From contig CP108400.1 in assembly GCA_045039925.1 (NCBI GenBank), positions 2,108,001 to 2,172,000 of the forward strand: 64,000 bases of DNA, given 5' to 3'. How positions within the stretch are numbered: the stretch's first letter is position 1; every line of letters begins with the position of its first letter. This document shows positions 24,793 to 33,371 of the stretch, one piece after another. Both the position numbers and the translations under genes were made by a program. A model generated the notes under the pieces. That model searched no databases. It was given only the letters and a program-made list of their open reading frames with translations, and was not told the origin of the DNA. The DNA is from Yinghuangia sp045039925 (GTDB taxonomy: Bacteria > Actinomycetota > Actinomycetes > Streptomycetales > Streptomycetaceae).

Positions 24793-25724
24793 CCGCACAA
24801 CGCACGAAGGTCGCGATCATCGGGTCCGGCAACATCGGCACCGACCTGATGGTCAAGGTGATCCGCGGCTCGGAGACCCTGGAGGTCGCCGCGATGATCG
24901 GCGTCGACCCGGACTCCGACGGCCTCGCCCGGGCCCGACGGCTGGGCGTCGACACCAGCGCCGAAGGCGTCGAAGGCCTCGTCAGGACCGACGCGTTCGA
25001 CGAGATCGCGTTCGTCTTCGACGCCACCTCGGCCCGCGCGCACCGGCACCACCACGACACGCTCGTACCGCTCGGCAAGCGCATGGTCGACCTGACGCCG
25101 GCCGCGATCGGGCCGTACGTCGTGCCGTCGGTCAACCTCGGCGCCCACCTAGACGGCGACAACGTCAACATGGTCACCTGCGGCGGGCAGGCCACCGTGC
25201 CGGTGGTCGCGGCGGTCGGCGCCGTCGCCCCGGTCGCGTACGCCGAGATCGTCGCCTCGATCTCGTCCCGCTCGGCCGGCCCCGGAACCCGCGCCAACAT
25301 CGACGAGTTCACCGAGACCACCGCCCGCGCCCTGGAGGAAGTGGGCGGCGCCCGGCGGGGCAAGGCGATCATCGTGCTCAACCCGGCCGAACCGCCGCTC
25401 GTCATGCGCGACACCGTGCACTGCCTGGTCGCCGACTGCGACCGGGAGGCCGTCCGGGAGTCGGTGCACGGGATGGTCGAGCGGGTGCGCGCGTACGTCC
25501 CGGGCTACCGCCTGAAGCAGGAGGTGCAGTTCCTCCCGCTCGCCGCCGACGCACCCGCCGCCCGACTCGCGGGACTGGCGCAGGGCGGGCTGCACATCAG
25601 CGTGTTCCTCGAAGTCGAGGGCGCCGCACACTACTTGCCCGCGTACGCCGGGAACCTCGACATCATGACCGCGGCGGCGCTGCGCACCGCGGAGCACCTG
25701 GCAGCGGGGAGGGTCGCCGCATGA
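24789..25724 (+). CDS. Acetaldehyde dehydrogenase (acetylating)
   Basis: A 311-residue enzyme of the MhpF/DmpF family that converts acetaldehyde, CoA and NAD to acetyl-CoA. It starts with the Rossmann motif VAIIGSGNIGTDLMVKVI; the catalytic Cys is near residue 130 in NMVTCGGQATVP; the interface region ending LNPAEPPLVMRDTVHC is typical. These enzymes form a channelling complex with 4-hydroxy-2-oxovalerate aldolase, which is the next gene (overlap 4 bases). ATG 24789 also overlaps the ACMSD stop by 4 bases. Confidence 0.95.
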   Translation: MTAQRTKVAIIGSGNIGTDLMVKVIRGSETLEVAAMIGVDPDSDGLARARRLGVDTSAEGVEGLVRTDAFDEIAFVFDATSARAHRHHHDTLVPLGKRMVDLTPAAIGPYVVPSVNLGAHLDGDNVNMVTCGGQATVPVVAAVGAVAPVAYAEIVASISSRSAGPGTRANIDEFTETTARALEEVGGARRGKAIIVLNPAEPPLVMRDTVHCLVADCDREAVRESVHGMVERVRAYVPGYRLKQEVQFLPLAADAPAARLAGLAQGGLHISVFLEVEGAAHYLPAYAGNLDIMTAAALRTAEHLAAGRVAA

Positions 25725-26827
25725 CCGCCGAACGGCAGATACCCGACGGACCCTTTTCGGTCCCCGGAACCCACCTGCCCGGGGCCGGGGAGGCCGACGC
25801 ACCTGCTCCCCCGCATGTGTACGTGCAGGACGTGACCCTTCGCGACGGCATGCACGCCATCCGGCACCAGTACACCCTCGACCAGGTGCGGGCGATCGCC
25901 GCGGCCCTCGACGCCGCCGGGGTCGACGCCGTCGAAGTCGCGCACGGCGACGGGCTGTCCGGCGGCTCCCTCACCTACGGCCCCGGCGCGCACACCGACT
26001 GGGAGTGGCTGGAGGCCGCCGCGTCGGTGCTCACCCGGGCGAAGCTGACCTCGCTGCTGCTGCCCGGCATCGGCACCGCCGCCGACCTGCGCCGCGCCCG
26101 GGACCTCGGGGTCGCGTCGATCCGCATCGCCACGCACTGCACCGAGGCGGACATCTCCGCGCAGCACATCGGCCTGGCCCGCGAACTCGGCATGGACGTC
26201 TCGGGGTTCCTGATGATGTCGCACATGGCCGAGCCCGCCGAACTGGCCCGGCAGGCACAGCTCATGGAGTCGTACGGCGCGCACTGCGTCTACGTCGTCG
26301 ACTCCGGCGGCCGGCTGACGATGGACGGCGTGCGCGACCGCGTACGGGCGTACCGCGACGTGCTCGACCCGGGCACCGAGATCGGCATCCACGCCCACCA
26401 CAACCTCGCCCTCGGCGTCGCGAACAGCGTCGTCGCGGTGGAGAACGGCGTGCGGCGGGTCGACGCGTCGCTGGCCGGGCAGGGCGCGGGCGCGGGCAAC
26501 GCCCCGCTGGAACCCTTCGTCGCCGTCATGGACCTCCTCGGCTGGCGGCACGGCTGCTCGCTCTTCCCGCTGATGGACGCCGCTGAGGACCTGGTACGGC
26601 CCACTCAGGACCGCCCCGTGCGCGTCGACCGCGAGACCCTGACCCTCGGGTACGCGGGCGTGTACTCCAGCTTCCTGCGGCATGCCGAAGTGGCCTCGGA
26701 GCGCTACGGCGTGGACACCCGCGACATTCTCGTGGAGGCCGGCGCACGGCGCATGGTCGGCGGGCAGGAGGACCTGCTCACCGACGTCGCCCTGGACCTC
26801 GCGGCCCGCAAGGAGGAGGCTCGGTGA
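25721..26827 (+). CDS. 4-hydroxy-2-oxovalerate aldolase
   Basis: A 368-residue DRE-TIM metallolyase of the MhpE/DmpG type. The family start VQDVTLRDGMHAIRHQYTLD lies at about 35-55 because of a 30-residue Pro-rich N-terminal extension; metal ligands are the Asp of LRDG and the two His of GIHAHHN. It cleaves 4-hydroxy-2-oxovalerate to pyruvate and acetaldehyde and should form a complex with the acetaldehyde dehydrogenase encoded just upstream. The C-terminal helical communication domain is present (RYGVDTRDILVEAG). The extension is absent from most relatives, so an internal start is possible, but none has a better ribosome site. Confidence 0.94.
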   Translation: MTAERQIPDGPFSVPGTHLPGAGEADAPAPPHVYVQDVTLRDGMHAIRHQYTLDQVRAIAAALDAAGVDAVEVAHGDGLSGGSLTYGPGAHTDWEWLEAAASVLTRAKLTSLLLPGIGTAADLRRARDLGVASIRIATHCTEADISAQHIGLARELGMDVSGFLMMSHMAEPAELARQAQLMESYGAHCVYVVDSGGRLTMDGVRDRVRAYRDVLDPGTEIGIHAHHNLALGVANSVVAVENGVRRVDASLAGQGAGAGNAPLEPFVAVMDLLGWRHGCSLFPLMDAAEDLVRPTQDRPVRVDRETLTLGYAGVYSSFLRHAEVASERYGVDTRDILVEAGARRMVGGQEDLLTDVALDLAARKEEAR

Positions 26828-28095
26828 CCCCGCTCGACACCGCCGCGATCCGCGTCGAATGGCTGCGCGAGCGCGCCGCCGCCCTGGACGCCGCGGACGA
26901 ACTCGGAGCCGTGCGCGACCGCTTCCTGCTCCCCGAGGGAGTCGTCTACCTCGACGGCAACTCGCTCGGCGCGCTGCCCGCGGCCGTACCGGACGCCGTC
27001 GAGGACGCGGTGCGCCGCCAGTGGGGCACCGACCTGATCCGGTCGTGGAACGACAATGCCTGGTGGGACGCCCCGACGCGGATCGGCGACACGATCGGCC
27101 GCCTCGTCGGTGCCGCCAACGGGCAGGTGGTCTGCGGCGATTCGACGAGCGTGCAGATCTACAACGCGCTCACCGCCGCCGCCCGGCTGCGCCGGGGTCG
27201 CACGGTGCTGCTGACCGACCCCGACCACTTCCCGACCGACCAGTACATCGCGGACGCCGTCGCCCGCACACTCGGACTGACCGTGCGACGCGTCCCGGTG
27301 CGCGAACTCGCCGACGTGCTGGCCGCCGACGGGCATGAGGTCGCGGTCGCGGCATACGCCCCGGTCGACTACCGCACCGGCGAGCTGTACGACATGGCCG
27401 CGCTCACCGATGCCGTGCACGCGGCCGGTGCGGTCGTGTTGTGGGACCTGTGCCACGCCGCGGGCGCCCTGCCCGTCGAACTCGACACCATCGGCGCCGA
27501 CTTCGCGGTGGGGTGCGGCTACAAGTACCTGTCGGGCGGCCCCGGGGCCCCGGCGTTCATCTACGTGGCCGCGCGTCACCACAACGCGTTCGACCACGCG
27601 ATCACCGGATGGCACGGGCACGCCGAGCCGTTCGGCATGCACGACACGTACGAACCGGCGCCCGGCATCTCGCGGGCCCGGATCGGCACGCCGCCGCTGC
27701 TGTCGATGCTGGCCCTGGAGGCCGCACTGACGGCGTTCGACGGCGTGGACATGAAGGCCCTGCGTGCCAAGTCGCTGTCCCTGACCGAGTTCTTCCTCGA
27801 CTGCGCGGACAGCATGCTCGGCGGACTCGGCTTCACCGTGGCGACCCCGCACGAGGCCGAACGCCGGGGAAGCCAGGTGTCGTTGCGACACGTGCACGCG
27901 TATCCGATCGTCCAGGCGCTGATCGCGCACGGCTACATCGGCGACATGCGCGCACCGGACATCCTGCGGTTCGGATTCAACGCCCTGTACGTCACCCACG
28001 CCGACGTGGCCGGGCTCGCCGCCGAACTCCTGCGCATCACCGAGGAACGCGAATACGCCGACCCGCGGTTCGTGGCACGTTCCACCGTCACCTGA
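26824..28095 (+). CDS. kynU: Kynureninase
   Basis: A 423-residue PLP enzyme of aminotransferase fold type I. The family start VVYLDGNSLGALP is followed by SWNDNAWWDAPTRIGD, VCGDSTSVQIYN, the phosphate-side strand VLWDLCHAAGALPVEL and the Schiff-base Lys near 233 in GCGYKYLSGGPG. It splits kynurenine or 3-hydroxykynurenine into alanine and anthranilate or 3-hydroxyanthranilate; given the dioxygenase in the operon, 3-hydroxykynurenine is the likely main substrate. The GTG start overlaps the aldolase stop by 4 bases. It is the last gene of the operon, although it acts first. A 10-bp-periodic array begins at its stop codon. Confidence 0.95.
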   Translation: MTPLDTAAIRVEWLRERAAALDAADELGAVRDRFLLPEGVVYLDGNSLGALPAAVPDAVEDAVRRQWGTDLIRSWNDNAWWDAPTRIGDTIGRLVGAANGQVVCGDSTSVQIYNALTAAARLRRGRTVLLTDPDHFPTDQYIADAVARTLGLTVRRVPVRELADVLAADGHEVAVAAYAPVDYRTGELYDMAALTDAVHAAGAVVLWDLCHAAGALPVELDTIGADFAVGCGYKYLSGGPGAPAFIYVAARHHNAFDHAITGWHGHAEPFGMHDTYEPAPGISRARIGTPPLLSMLALEAALTAFDGVDMKALRAKSLSLTEFFLDCADSMLGGLGFTVATPHEAERRGSQVSLRHVHAYPIVQALIAHGYIGDMRAPDILRFGFNALYVTHADVAGLAAELLRITEEREYADPRFVARSTVT

Positions 28096-28191
28096 CGCCA
28101 TCTGACGTCGTCTGACGTCGTCTGACGTCGTCTGACGTCACCAGACGTCGTGTGACGTCATCAGACGTCATCAGACGCGTCCGATGACGTC
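28094..28191. repeat. 10-bp-periodic GACGTC array
   Basis: Seven perfect GACGTC palindromes start at 28104, 28114, 28124, 28134, 28144, 28154 and 28164, exactly 10 bp apart. Degenerate members flank them (GACGCC at 28094, GACGCGTC at 28174) and another perfect copy is at 28186. Flanking bases are TCT/TCA and G/A. All cores fall on one face of the helix. The array fills the gap between kynureninase and the secreted protein gene at 28240. It could be a cooperative operator, an attenuating structure or a simple slippage repeat. Confidence 0.9.
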
Positions 28192-28239
28192 ACACGAGCA
28201 GCATCCCCCAACCCTCGCGACGGAAAGGACCCCTTCCCC

Positions 28240-30105
28240 ATGCGCGTCCCCCGCACCATGCCCGGAATCCTCCACAGCCGCAGATCCGGGGCGTTCGTGG
28301 CCGCCGCCGTGGCCACCGCCACCACCGCGGCGCTGCTCGCCCCCGCGAACGGCCGCGCCACGAACGCCGCCTCGGACACCTCTCCGGTCGCGGCGGCTCC
28401 CGGAACTCCCGCCGGCACCGACCCCAACATTCCGTTCGTCTGCGACAACAGCCGTCCGCAGCCCGCCGATCCGGGCAGCTACGGCATGCAGCTCGACGGA
28501 AGCTTCCTGCACCCCGCGTCGACTCCGGTGGACGAGGAGAACCCGCATCCCTTCCCGGGGCGCATGGACGACTACGACACCAGGTCGTACAGCAAGAACG
28601 TCAAGGTGGAAGCCGCCTACGAGGGCGCCGACTTCACCCCGGACTTCTTCCACACCTGGCAGAACATCGTCGACTTCGGCGGCCGCCGCTACATGTTCCA
28701 GTACGACCGGTCCGAGGGCCGCGTCTACGACATCACCGACGTCCGCAACGTCAAGGTCGTCGAACGCATGAGCCGCAACGACGTCGACGGCGACGAGTCG
28801 GCGGCCAACGGCAGTTGGGCCGCGTACGACTACTGGGGCGCGACCACCATCCAGTGGAACGCCAAGCTCAACGCGTACGTCATGGTCATGTCCTTCGAGG
28901 ACAAGCGCCAGATCGACGAACTCCACCCCGAGCCGGGCAAGGACAAGTTCGACAACCCGGCGGGCGTCGCGGCGGTCCGCGCCAAGCAGGGCCTGAAGGG
29001 CTTCAAGGTCTTCAAGCTCAACGGGCCGATGAAGAAGGACTGGCAGTTGCTCGCGACGGTCAGCACCGACTCGACGCAGGCCGACCCGTTGAACAGCGAC
29101 CTGTCCAAGCCGCAGCAGGGCTCGGGCTCGCTGGACGTGCCGATGTGGGACGGCGGCAAGTACCTGTTCCTCGCCGTCGCGCCGAACGACACCTACGCCA
29201 ACACCGAGTACCCGACCAACCTGCACTCGGCGGGCTACCAGAGCTGGGACATGTCGGACCCGACGAAGCCCCGGCTGCTGGACACCTGGCACCTCGAGGG
29301 CCAGGTGACCGGCGAGGAGGCCGCGTACGCGAAGAACCCCCGTTGCGGAAACCGCACTTCGTGGATGGGCGCGCGCATGCCGCTGTTCATCCCGAAGCCC
29401 GTCGAGAAGGGCGGCAAGTACGGCTTCGCGGTCCAGGGCGGCTTCGGCCTCACCGTGCTGGACATCTCCAACCCGGGCGACATGAAGCAGGTCGGCCACC
29501 TCGACCTGCCGCCGTCCGTGGCCGGCACCGAGGGCGACAACATCGACGTGTCGCAGTACGAGAAGACCGGCATGATCTACCTGTCGGGCTACCCGCTCAC
29601 CGAGGACTGCTACGAACCGTACAAGCCCATCTGGCAGATCGACGCCCGCGACCCCGCCAAGCCGCGCGTCGTCGGGCAGCTCCCCCGGCCCACTCCGCCG
29701 AAGTCCTCGGGGATCACCGACTATTGCCAGCGCCGCGGCAGCTTCGGCCCCAAGCGGAGCGGCTACTACACCAACCCCGGCAGGCCGGACGACGGCACGC
29801 TCGTCTACGGGTTCTACAACGCGGGCGCGCAGATCTTCGACGTCGACAACCCGTCGCGGCCGGAGATCGACGCGTACTTCGTGCCCAAGGCGTACGGCAC
29901 CAAGACGAAGGACTGGCCGACGGAGACCGGCGAGTTCCCGGACTGGGCGAAGGGCAACCAGACGCACGGCGTGTACGTGGAGTGGGACCGCAACATCGTG
30001 TGGGTCCTGACCAACCACGGCATCTACGCGGTCTCGTCGCGCGACACCCTCGGCCGCCCCAACCTGGGGCGCCCGGACAAGCCCTTCCGCAACAGCGAGT
30101 TCTGA
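28240..30105 (+). CDS. Secreted LVIVD-repeat-like beta-propeller protein
   Basis: A 621-residue exported protein. The N-terminus has SRRSGAF followed by a hydrophobic Ala-rich segment and a likely cleavage region near residue 45, which could be a Tat or Sec signal. The body has repeats of the LVIVD/beta-propeller kind (SQYEKTGMIYLSGYPLTEDC, YGFYNAGAQIFDVDNPSRPE, YGFAVQGGFGLTVLDISNPG), which in this family suggest an extracellular binding scaffold; no catalytic residues stand out. GGAAAGGA precedes ATG 28240 by ten bases. A strong terminator follows, and the GACGTC array separates it from the kynurenine operon, so it is probably an independent unit. Confidence 0.72.
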   Translation: MRVPRTMPGILHSRRSGAFVAAAVATATTAALLAPANGRATNAASDTSPVAAAPGTPAGTDPNIPFVCDNSRPQPADPGSYGMQLDGSFLHPASTPVDEENPHPFPGRMDDYDTRSYSKNVKVEAAYEGADFTPDFFHTWQNIVDFGGRRYMFQYDRSEGRVYDITDVRNVKVVERMSRNDVDGDESAANGSWAAYDYWGATTIQWNAKLNAYVMVMSFEDKRQIDELHPEPGKDKFDNPAGVAAVRAKQGLKGFKVFKLNGPMKKDWQLLATVSTDSTQADPLNSDLSKPQQGSGSLDVPMWDGGKYLFLAVAPNDTYANTEYPTNLHSAGYQSWDMSDPTKPRLLDTWHLEGQVTGEEAAYAKNPRCGNRTSWMGARMPLFIPKPVEKGGKYGFAVQGGFGLTVLDISNPGDMKQVGHLDLPPSVAGTEGDNIDVSQYEKTGMIYLSGYPLTEDCYEPYKPIWQIDARDPAKPRVVGQLPRPTPPKSSGITDYCQRRGSFGPKRSGYYTNPGRPDDGTLVYGFYNAGAQIFDVDNPSRPEIDAYFVPKAYGTKTKDWPTETGEFPDWAKGNQTHGVYVEWDRNIVWVLTNHGIYAVSSRDTLGRPNLGRPDKPFRNSEF

Positions 30106-30117
30106 CACGGCCCCCGA

Positions 30118-30150
30118 CCCCCGGCCGCCGCACCCGTCGGCGGCCGGGGG
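30118..30150 (+). terminator. Intrinsic terminator
   Basis: A perfect 13-bp GC-rich stem (CCCCCGGCCGCCG and its complement) with a seven-base loop is followed by TTTGT, 13 bases after the stop of the secreted propeller protein. Confidence 0.9.
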
Positions 30151-30272
30151 TTTGTCACGTGTCACAAAACCCTTGCCGGAACTCTACGTTACCGGCCAGT
30201 TAAGCCGAGGATCTTCAGCCTGGATGATGTGGCGCAGTGGGTTCCGCTGTCCCGCGACCAGCAGGAGGCATC

Positions 30273-31172
30273 GTGAAGTCCTCGTACCGGCATGGGTTCT
30301 GGCGTCTCGGGAAAGACGTCCTGGCGGCCTCGGCGCTGCTGGGACTTGTGGTCGGCACCGGGGCCGCGTCCGCCTCGGCGGCGTCCGCCCAGGACCGGCA
30401 GGTGTACGTCGCGCTGGGCGACTCGATGGCGTCGGGACCGCTGATCCCGAACATCACGGGTCCGATCGCGTGCGGCCGCTCGACCAACAACTACGCGCAC
30501 GAACTCGCCGCAAGCCTCGGCGTCGACGAACTCCGCGACGTGACATGCAGCGGCGCCGACACCAAGGACATGACGCAACCCCAGTCCCTGTCCCTCCTGG
30601 GCGTCGACATGGGCACCGCGCCGCCGCAGTTCGACGCGCTGTCGGCCGACACGACCCTTGTGACGCTGACCATCGGCGGCAACGACGCGGGCCTGGTCGG
30701 CATCGCCGAAGACTGCGTGCAGCTCAACCCGTTCGGTGCCACCTGCAAGAGCCGGTACACCGCGGGAGGCGTCGACCAGGTCGCCGCACGGGTCGACTCC
30801 GTCGGCCCGAAGCTGGCCGCCGTACTCGACGGCATCCACGCCAAGGCACCGAACGCCCGTGTGGTGGTGACGGGTTACGGCCTCTACATCAAGCCGGGCG
30901 GCTGCTGGCCGATCCAGCCGGTGCTGCCCGTCGACGCCGACTACCTCCAGGCGAACGTCGACCGCCTGAACGGCGTGATAGCCACCCAGTCCGCGGCCCA
31001 CGGCGCCGAGTACGTCGACGTCCGCACCCCGAGCGCCGGCCACGACATCTGCCGCTCGTCGTCCGCCCGTTGGATCGAGGGCTTCGTCCCCACCAACCTC
31101 GCCGCCCCGCTGCATCCCAACCAGCGCGGCGAGGAGAACTACGCGCTGATCATCGAGGACGCCATCACGTGA
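30273..31172 (+). CDS. Secreted SGNH/GDSL-family lipase/esterase
   Basis: A 299-residue exported hydrolase. Residues 1-38 are a signal peptide (basic start, hydrophobic core, ASASA-type cleavage). Block I is VALGDSMASG with the nucleophile Ser51, block III is TIGGNDAGL and block V is LHPNQRGEENYA with the catalytic His. Cys residues at the expected positions (IACGRS, VTCSGA, EDCVQL, ATCKSR, GGCWPI, DICRSS) suggest three disulphides, as in the Streptomyces extracellular lipases of this fold. The GTG start follows a perfect AGGAGG. It is convergent with the ankyrin gene, with an imperfect hairpin between. Confidence 0.92.
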   Translation: MKSSYRHGFWRLGKDVLAASALLGLVVGTGAASASAASAQDRQVYVALGDSMASGPLIPNITGPIACGRSTNNYAHELAASLGVDELRDVTCSGADTKDMTQPQSLSLLGVDMGTAPPQFDALSADTTLVTLTIGGNDAGLVGIAEDCVQLNPFGATCKSRYTAGGVDQVAARVDSVGPKLAAVLDGIHAKAPNARVVVTGYGLYIKPGGCWPIQPVLPVDADYLQANVDRLNGVIATQSAAHGAEYVDVRTPSAGHDICRSSSARWIEGFVPTNLAAPLHPNQRGEENYALIIEDAIT

Positions 31173-31193
31173 CCCCGTTGATCCCCTGAAACC

Positions 31194-31232
31194 CCGGTGC
31201 GGGCGACGAACAGGGGTCGCCGCCCGCACCGG
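31194..31232. terminator. Bidirectional hairpin between convergent genes
   Basis: CCGGTGCGGGCGAC pairs with a complementary arm carrying a 3-base bulge, in the 65-bp gap between the lipase stop and the ankyrin-protein stop. It would serve both genes. Confidence 0.6.
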
Positions 31233-31237
31233 CCACG

Positions 31238-32986
31238 TCACCACTGCAACAGCGGGCTTCCTTGCGGGAGTTCAACCCAGCGGTTCGGGGGTCCGACGAC
31301 CGAGTCGGCGGTGGCGATGCGGACTCCGCCCATGGCGGAGGCGTACGCGAGCTCGTATGCCGCCCACATCCCCTCCTTCCGGTCCCAGTCCCAGAACCGG
31401 TAGAGCCAGTGCCTGTCCGGCGATTCCTCATGTGCGGACAGGCCGATCTCCTCGTCGAGCGTCCGCACGCCGTCCTCGGAGTAGTGGCCGAACGTGCCGC
31501 CCTTCGGGTTGAAGTACAACCCGTACGCCTTGGTCTCCGGAGACAACGCACTCAGGATGGTCGGCGTGGACGCCCGGTACCCCATCGGCTGGACGACGAC
31601 GCAGCCGCCCGGTACCGCCCGCACGCCGAGGAACCGCTCCGACGTGTCCCAGTCATGGGGGTCGAATCCCCCGGGCCCCGTCCCGTGCGGCCCCGGGTCG
31701 GCCGCGAGGTCCAGCACCGGGGACGCCTCCGGCGTCGACCCCAGGCGGCGTACCGCCTCCTCCTCGTCGATGCCCGCGACGAAGGCCACGGACAGCCCTT
31801 CGGTGTACATGCCGCGGAAGACCTCCGCGCGCTCGTCCGCGTCCCGCTGCTCGGCGCGCTCCGCCTCGGTCAGGGGCGCGTACCCGGGCAGATCCTCGAA
31901 CAGCGGCGCGAGGCCGGTGCGTAGCGCAAGCCTGCCTGCCGAACGCCCCGCTACCACCGGTGCCCACGGTTGGGCGCCTGCCGCGAGGAGCGCCGCCGCG
32001 TTCTCCGCCTTGCCGTGGCAGACGGCCCGCCAGAGGGGGGTCTCGTGCCCTTCGTCAACGGCGTCGACAACGGCCCCGTGCGCGAGCAACTCCGCGACGA
32101 CCTCGACCGGGGCGCGTTCGGCGGCGTCGTGCAGAATGGTTCCGCCGCCGGGGGGCGCCTGATTCGGATCCGCGCCGCGTGCCAGCCGGGCGCGTACGAC
32201 GTCCAGGTCCGTGATGCCGTCGCGTCCCATCTCCTCCCAGTCGCCGCGGTCGGCGGCCGGGGGCGGCGGTACGGGCGGGCGCCACGGTTGCGACGCGGGC
32301 CGCGGGGCCATGATCCGCGCGGCCCCGTCGCTCGAACTGATGATGCTGTACCCGATCGGTGCGCCGGATTCCGGGGGACGCGGCGGGTCGAGGTCGGGCC
32401 ATACCTCGTACGCCCGTTCGGCGGCGGCGCGGACCGCCGCCGCGTCCAGTGCCGTCGCGGTCTCCGGAATCCCCTGGTCGGGCCACTCGATGACGAGCAC
32501 CAACTCGCCCGCGGGCGGTAGTTGCGACAGATGCAGCTCGAACTCCAGGTGGTGGCCCCTACTCGTCTGGGGCCGCAGCGACAGCGTCGGGCGGGGCGGC
32601 CCCTCCGGAGCGGGCCACGGCTGCCCGTCCAGCGTCGTCACGCGCCGCCCGTCCGCAAGCCGCAACCCGCAGCGCAGATCGCCGGCCCGAGGGCGGCCCA
32701 TCCGGTAGAGCGAGGGTCCGCCCTCCGCGGGAATCCGGCGCAGGTAGACGCCGAGCCGCAGAGTCGCCGAATGCCGCCACACCGTCCAGCCGTTGAGCAG
32801 AACCCGCATGTCGCCTCCCCGGCCGACCTCGACGATCTGCTCGACGGTCGCGGGGACGAAGAAGTGCTCCGGAGCGTGCTCCTCGTTCCCGTCCGGCGGC
32901 GCGTACCGCACCAGTCGTACCTCCTGGACCTGCGGCGTTTCCGGCTCGGGCGGCTGCGGTGCGACGAGTCCGTCGAAGAAGCTCAT
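31238..32986 (-). CDS. Ankyrin-repeat protein with novel N- and C-terminal domains (paralogue A)
   Basis: A 582-residue cytoplasmic protein, paralogous to the product of 35647-37566. Order: MSFFDGLV start and an N-terminal beta-rich domain (about 1-195, with GWTVWRHSATLRLGVYLRRI); a Pro-rich linker; DRGDWEEMGRDGITDLDVVR opening two to three ankyrin repeats (GGGTILHDAAERAPVEVVAE, HETPLWRAVCHGKAENAAAL) at about 285-385; and a C-terminal domain containing FLGVRAVPGGCVVVQPMGYR. I know no function for the flanking domains. The ATG at 32986 is chosen for the motif shared by both paralogues (MSFFDGLV). No signal or membrane segment is seen. It could mediate protein-protein recognition. Confidence 0.75.
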   Translation of the reverse strand: MSFFDGLVAPQPPEPETPQVQEVRLVRYAPPDGNEEHAPEHFFVPATVEQIVEVGRGGDMRVLLNGWTVWRHSATLRLGVYLRRIPAEGGPSLYRMGRPRAGDLRCGLRLADGRRVTTLDGQPWPAPEGPPRPTLSLRPQTSRGHHLEFELHLSQLPPAGELVLVIEWPDQGIPETATALDAAAVRAAAERAYEVWPDLDPPRPPESGAPIGYSIISSSDGAARIMAPRPASQPWRPPVPPPPAADRGDWEEMGRDGITDLDVVRARLARGADPNQAPPGGGTILHDAAERAPVEVVAELLAHGAVVDAVDEGHETPLWRAVCHGKAENAAALLAAGAQPWAPVVAGRSAGRLALRTGLAPLFEDLPGYAPLTEAERAEQRDADERAEVFRGMYTEGLSVAFVAGIDEEEAVRRLGSTPEASPVLDLAADPGPHGTGPGGFDPHDWDTSERFLGVRAVPGGCVVVQPMGYRASTPTILSALSPETKAYGLYFNPKGGTFGHYSEDGVRTLDEEIGLSAHEESPDRHWLYRFWDWDRKEGMWAAYELAYASAMGGVRIATADSVVGPPNRWVELPQGSPLLQW

Positions 32987-33043
32987 GCACCCCACCGTGA
33001 CAGCGCCCACCGACAGCCCATTTGGCGCCACACCCGGCCGTCG

Positions 33044-33253
33044 TCACGGCCCGACAATCTGCCCCCAGGCAGACTCCCGCACAGTCCACTCGCACCCTCC
33101 GCCCTCCGGCCGCAAGTAGACGAGGGCCCCACGCTCGTCCCCCAAGTCCAACACGTCCATAACCTGCTGCCGACCGTGCTCCTTCGTGTCCACGATCCTG
33201 CCGACCTCGGGAACCACCGTGTTCCGGCCGGGGGTTGAAGGTGTCGCCGTCAT
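33044..33253 (-). CDS. Small hypothetical protein
   Basis: A 69-residue protein with a pattern common in streptomycete small ORFs next to regulators: VGRIVDTKEHGRQQVMDVLD, then ALVYLRPEGGGCEWTV. GAAAGGG lies six bases before the ATG. It is divergent from the HTH gene at 33372 and upstream of paralogue A on the same strand (58 bp gap), so it may be part of that transcript. Function unknown. Confidence 0.6.
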   Translation of the reverse strand: MTATPSTPGRNTVVPEVGRIVDTKEHGRQQVMDVLDLGDERGALVYLRPEGGGCEWTVRESAWGQIVGP

Positions 33254-33371
33254 GCCATGCCCTTTCGTTGCAACCGCGCTGTTGTGACGTTCCGCGACCT
33301 AGCGAACACGCACGGCGGTACCTTGGGAACGGCTTGCGATCCAACTGGAGGAATCGGAAGAGGGAACCGCC

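Noticed and set aside
28094..28191. CRISPR-like repeat
   Set aside because: The 10-bp units abut without spacers; it is a tandem palindrome array.
28171..30165. Long minus-strand frame of about 660 codons opposite the secreted propeller gene
   Set aside because: It is the antisense shadow of a GC-rich gene with a clear signal peptide and terminator; it has no ribosome site or family features.
30158..30178. Possible E-box-like operator before the lipase (direct GTCAC repeats around CACGTG)
   Set aside because: It is short and I see no matching second site or promoter geometry; too weak to call.
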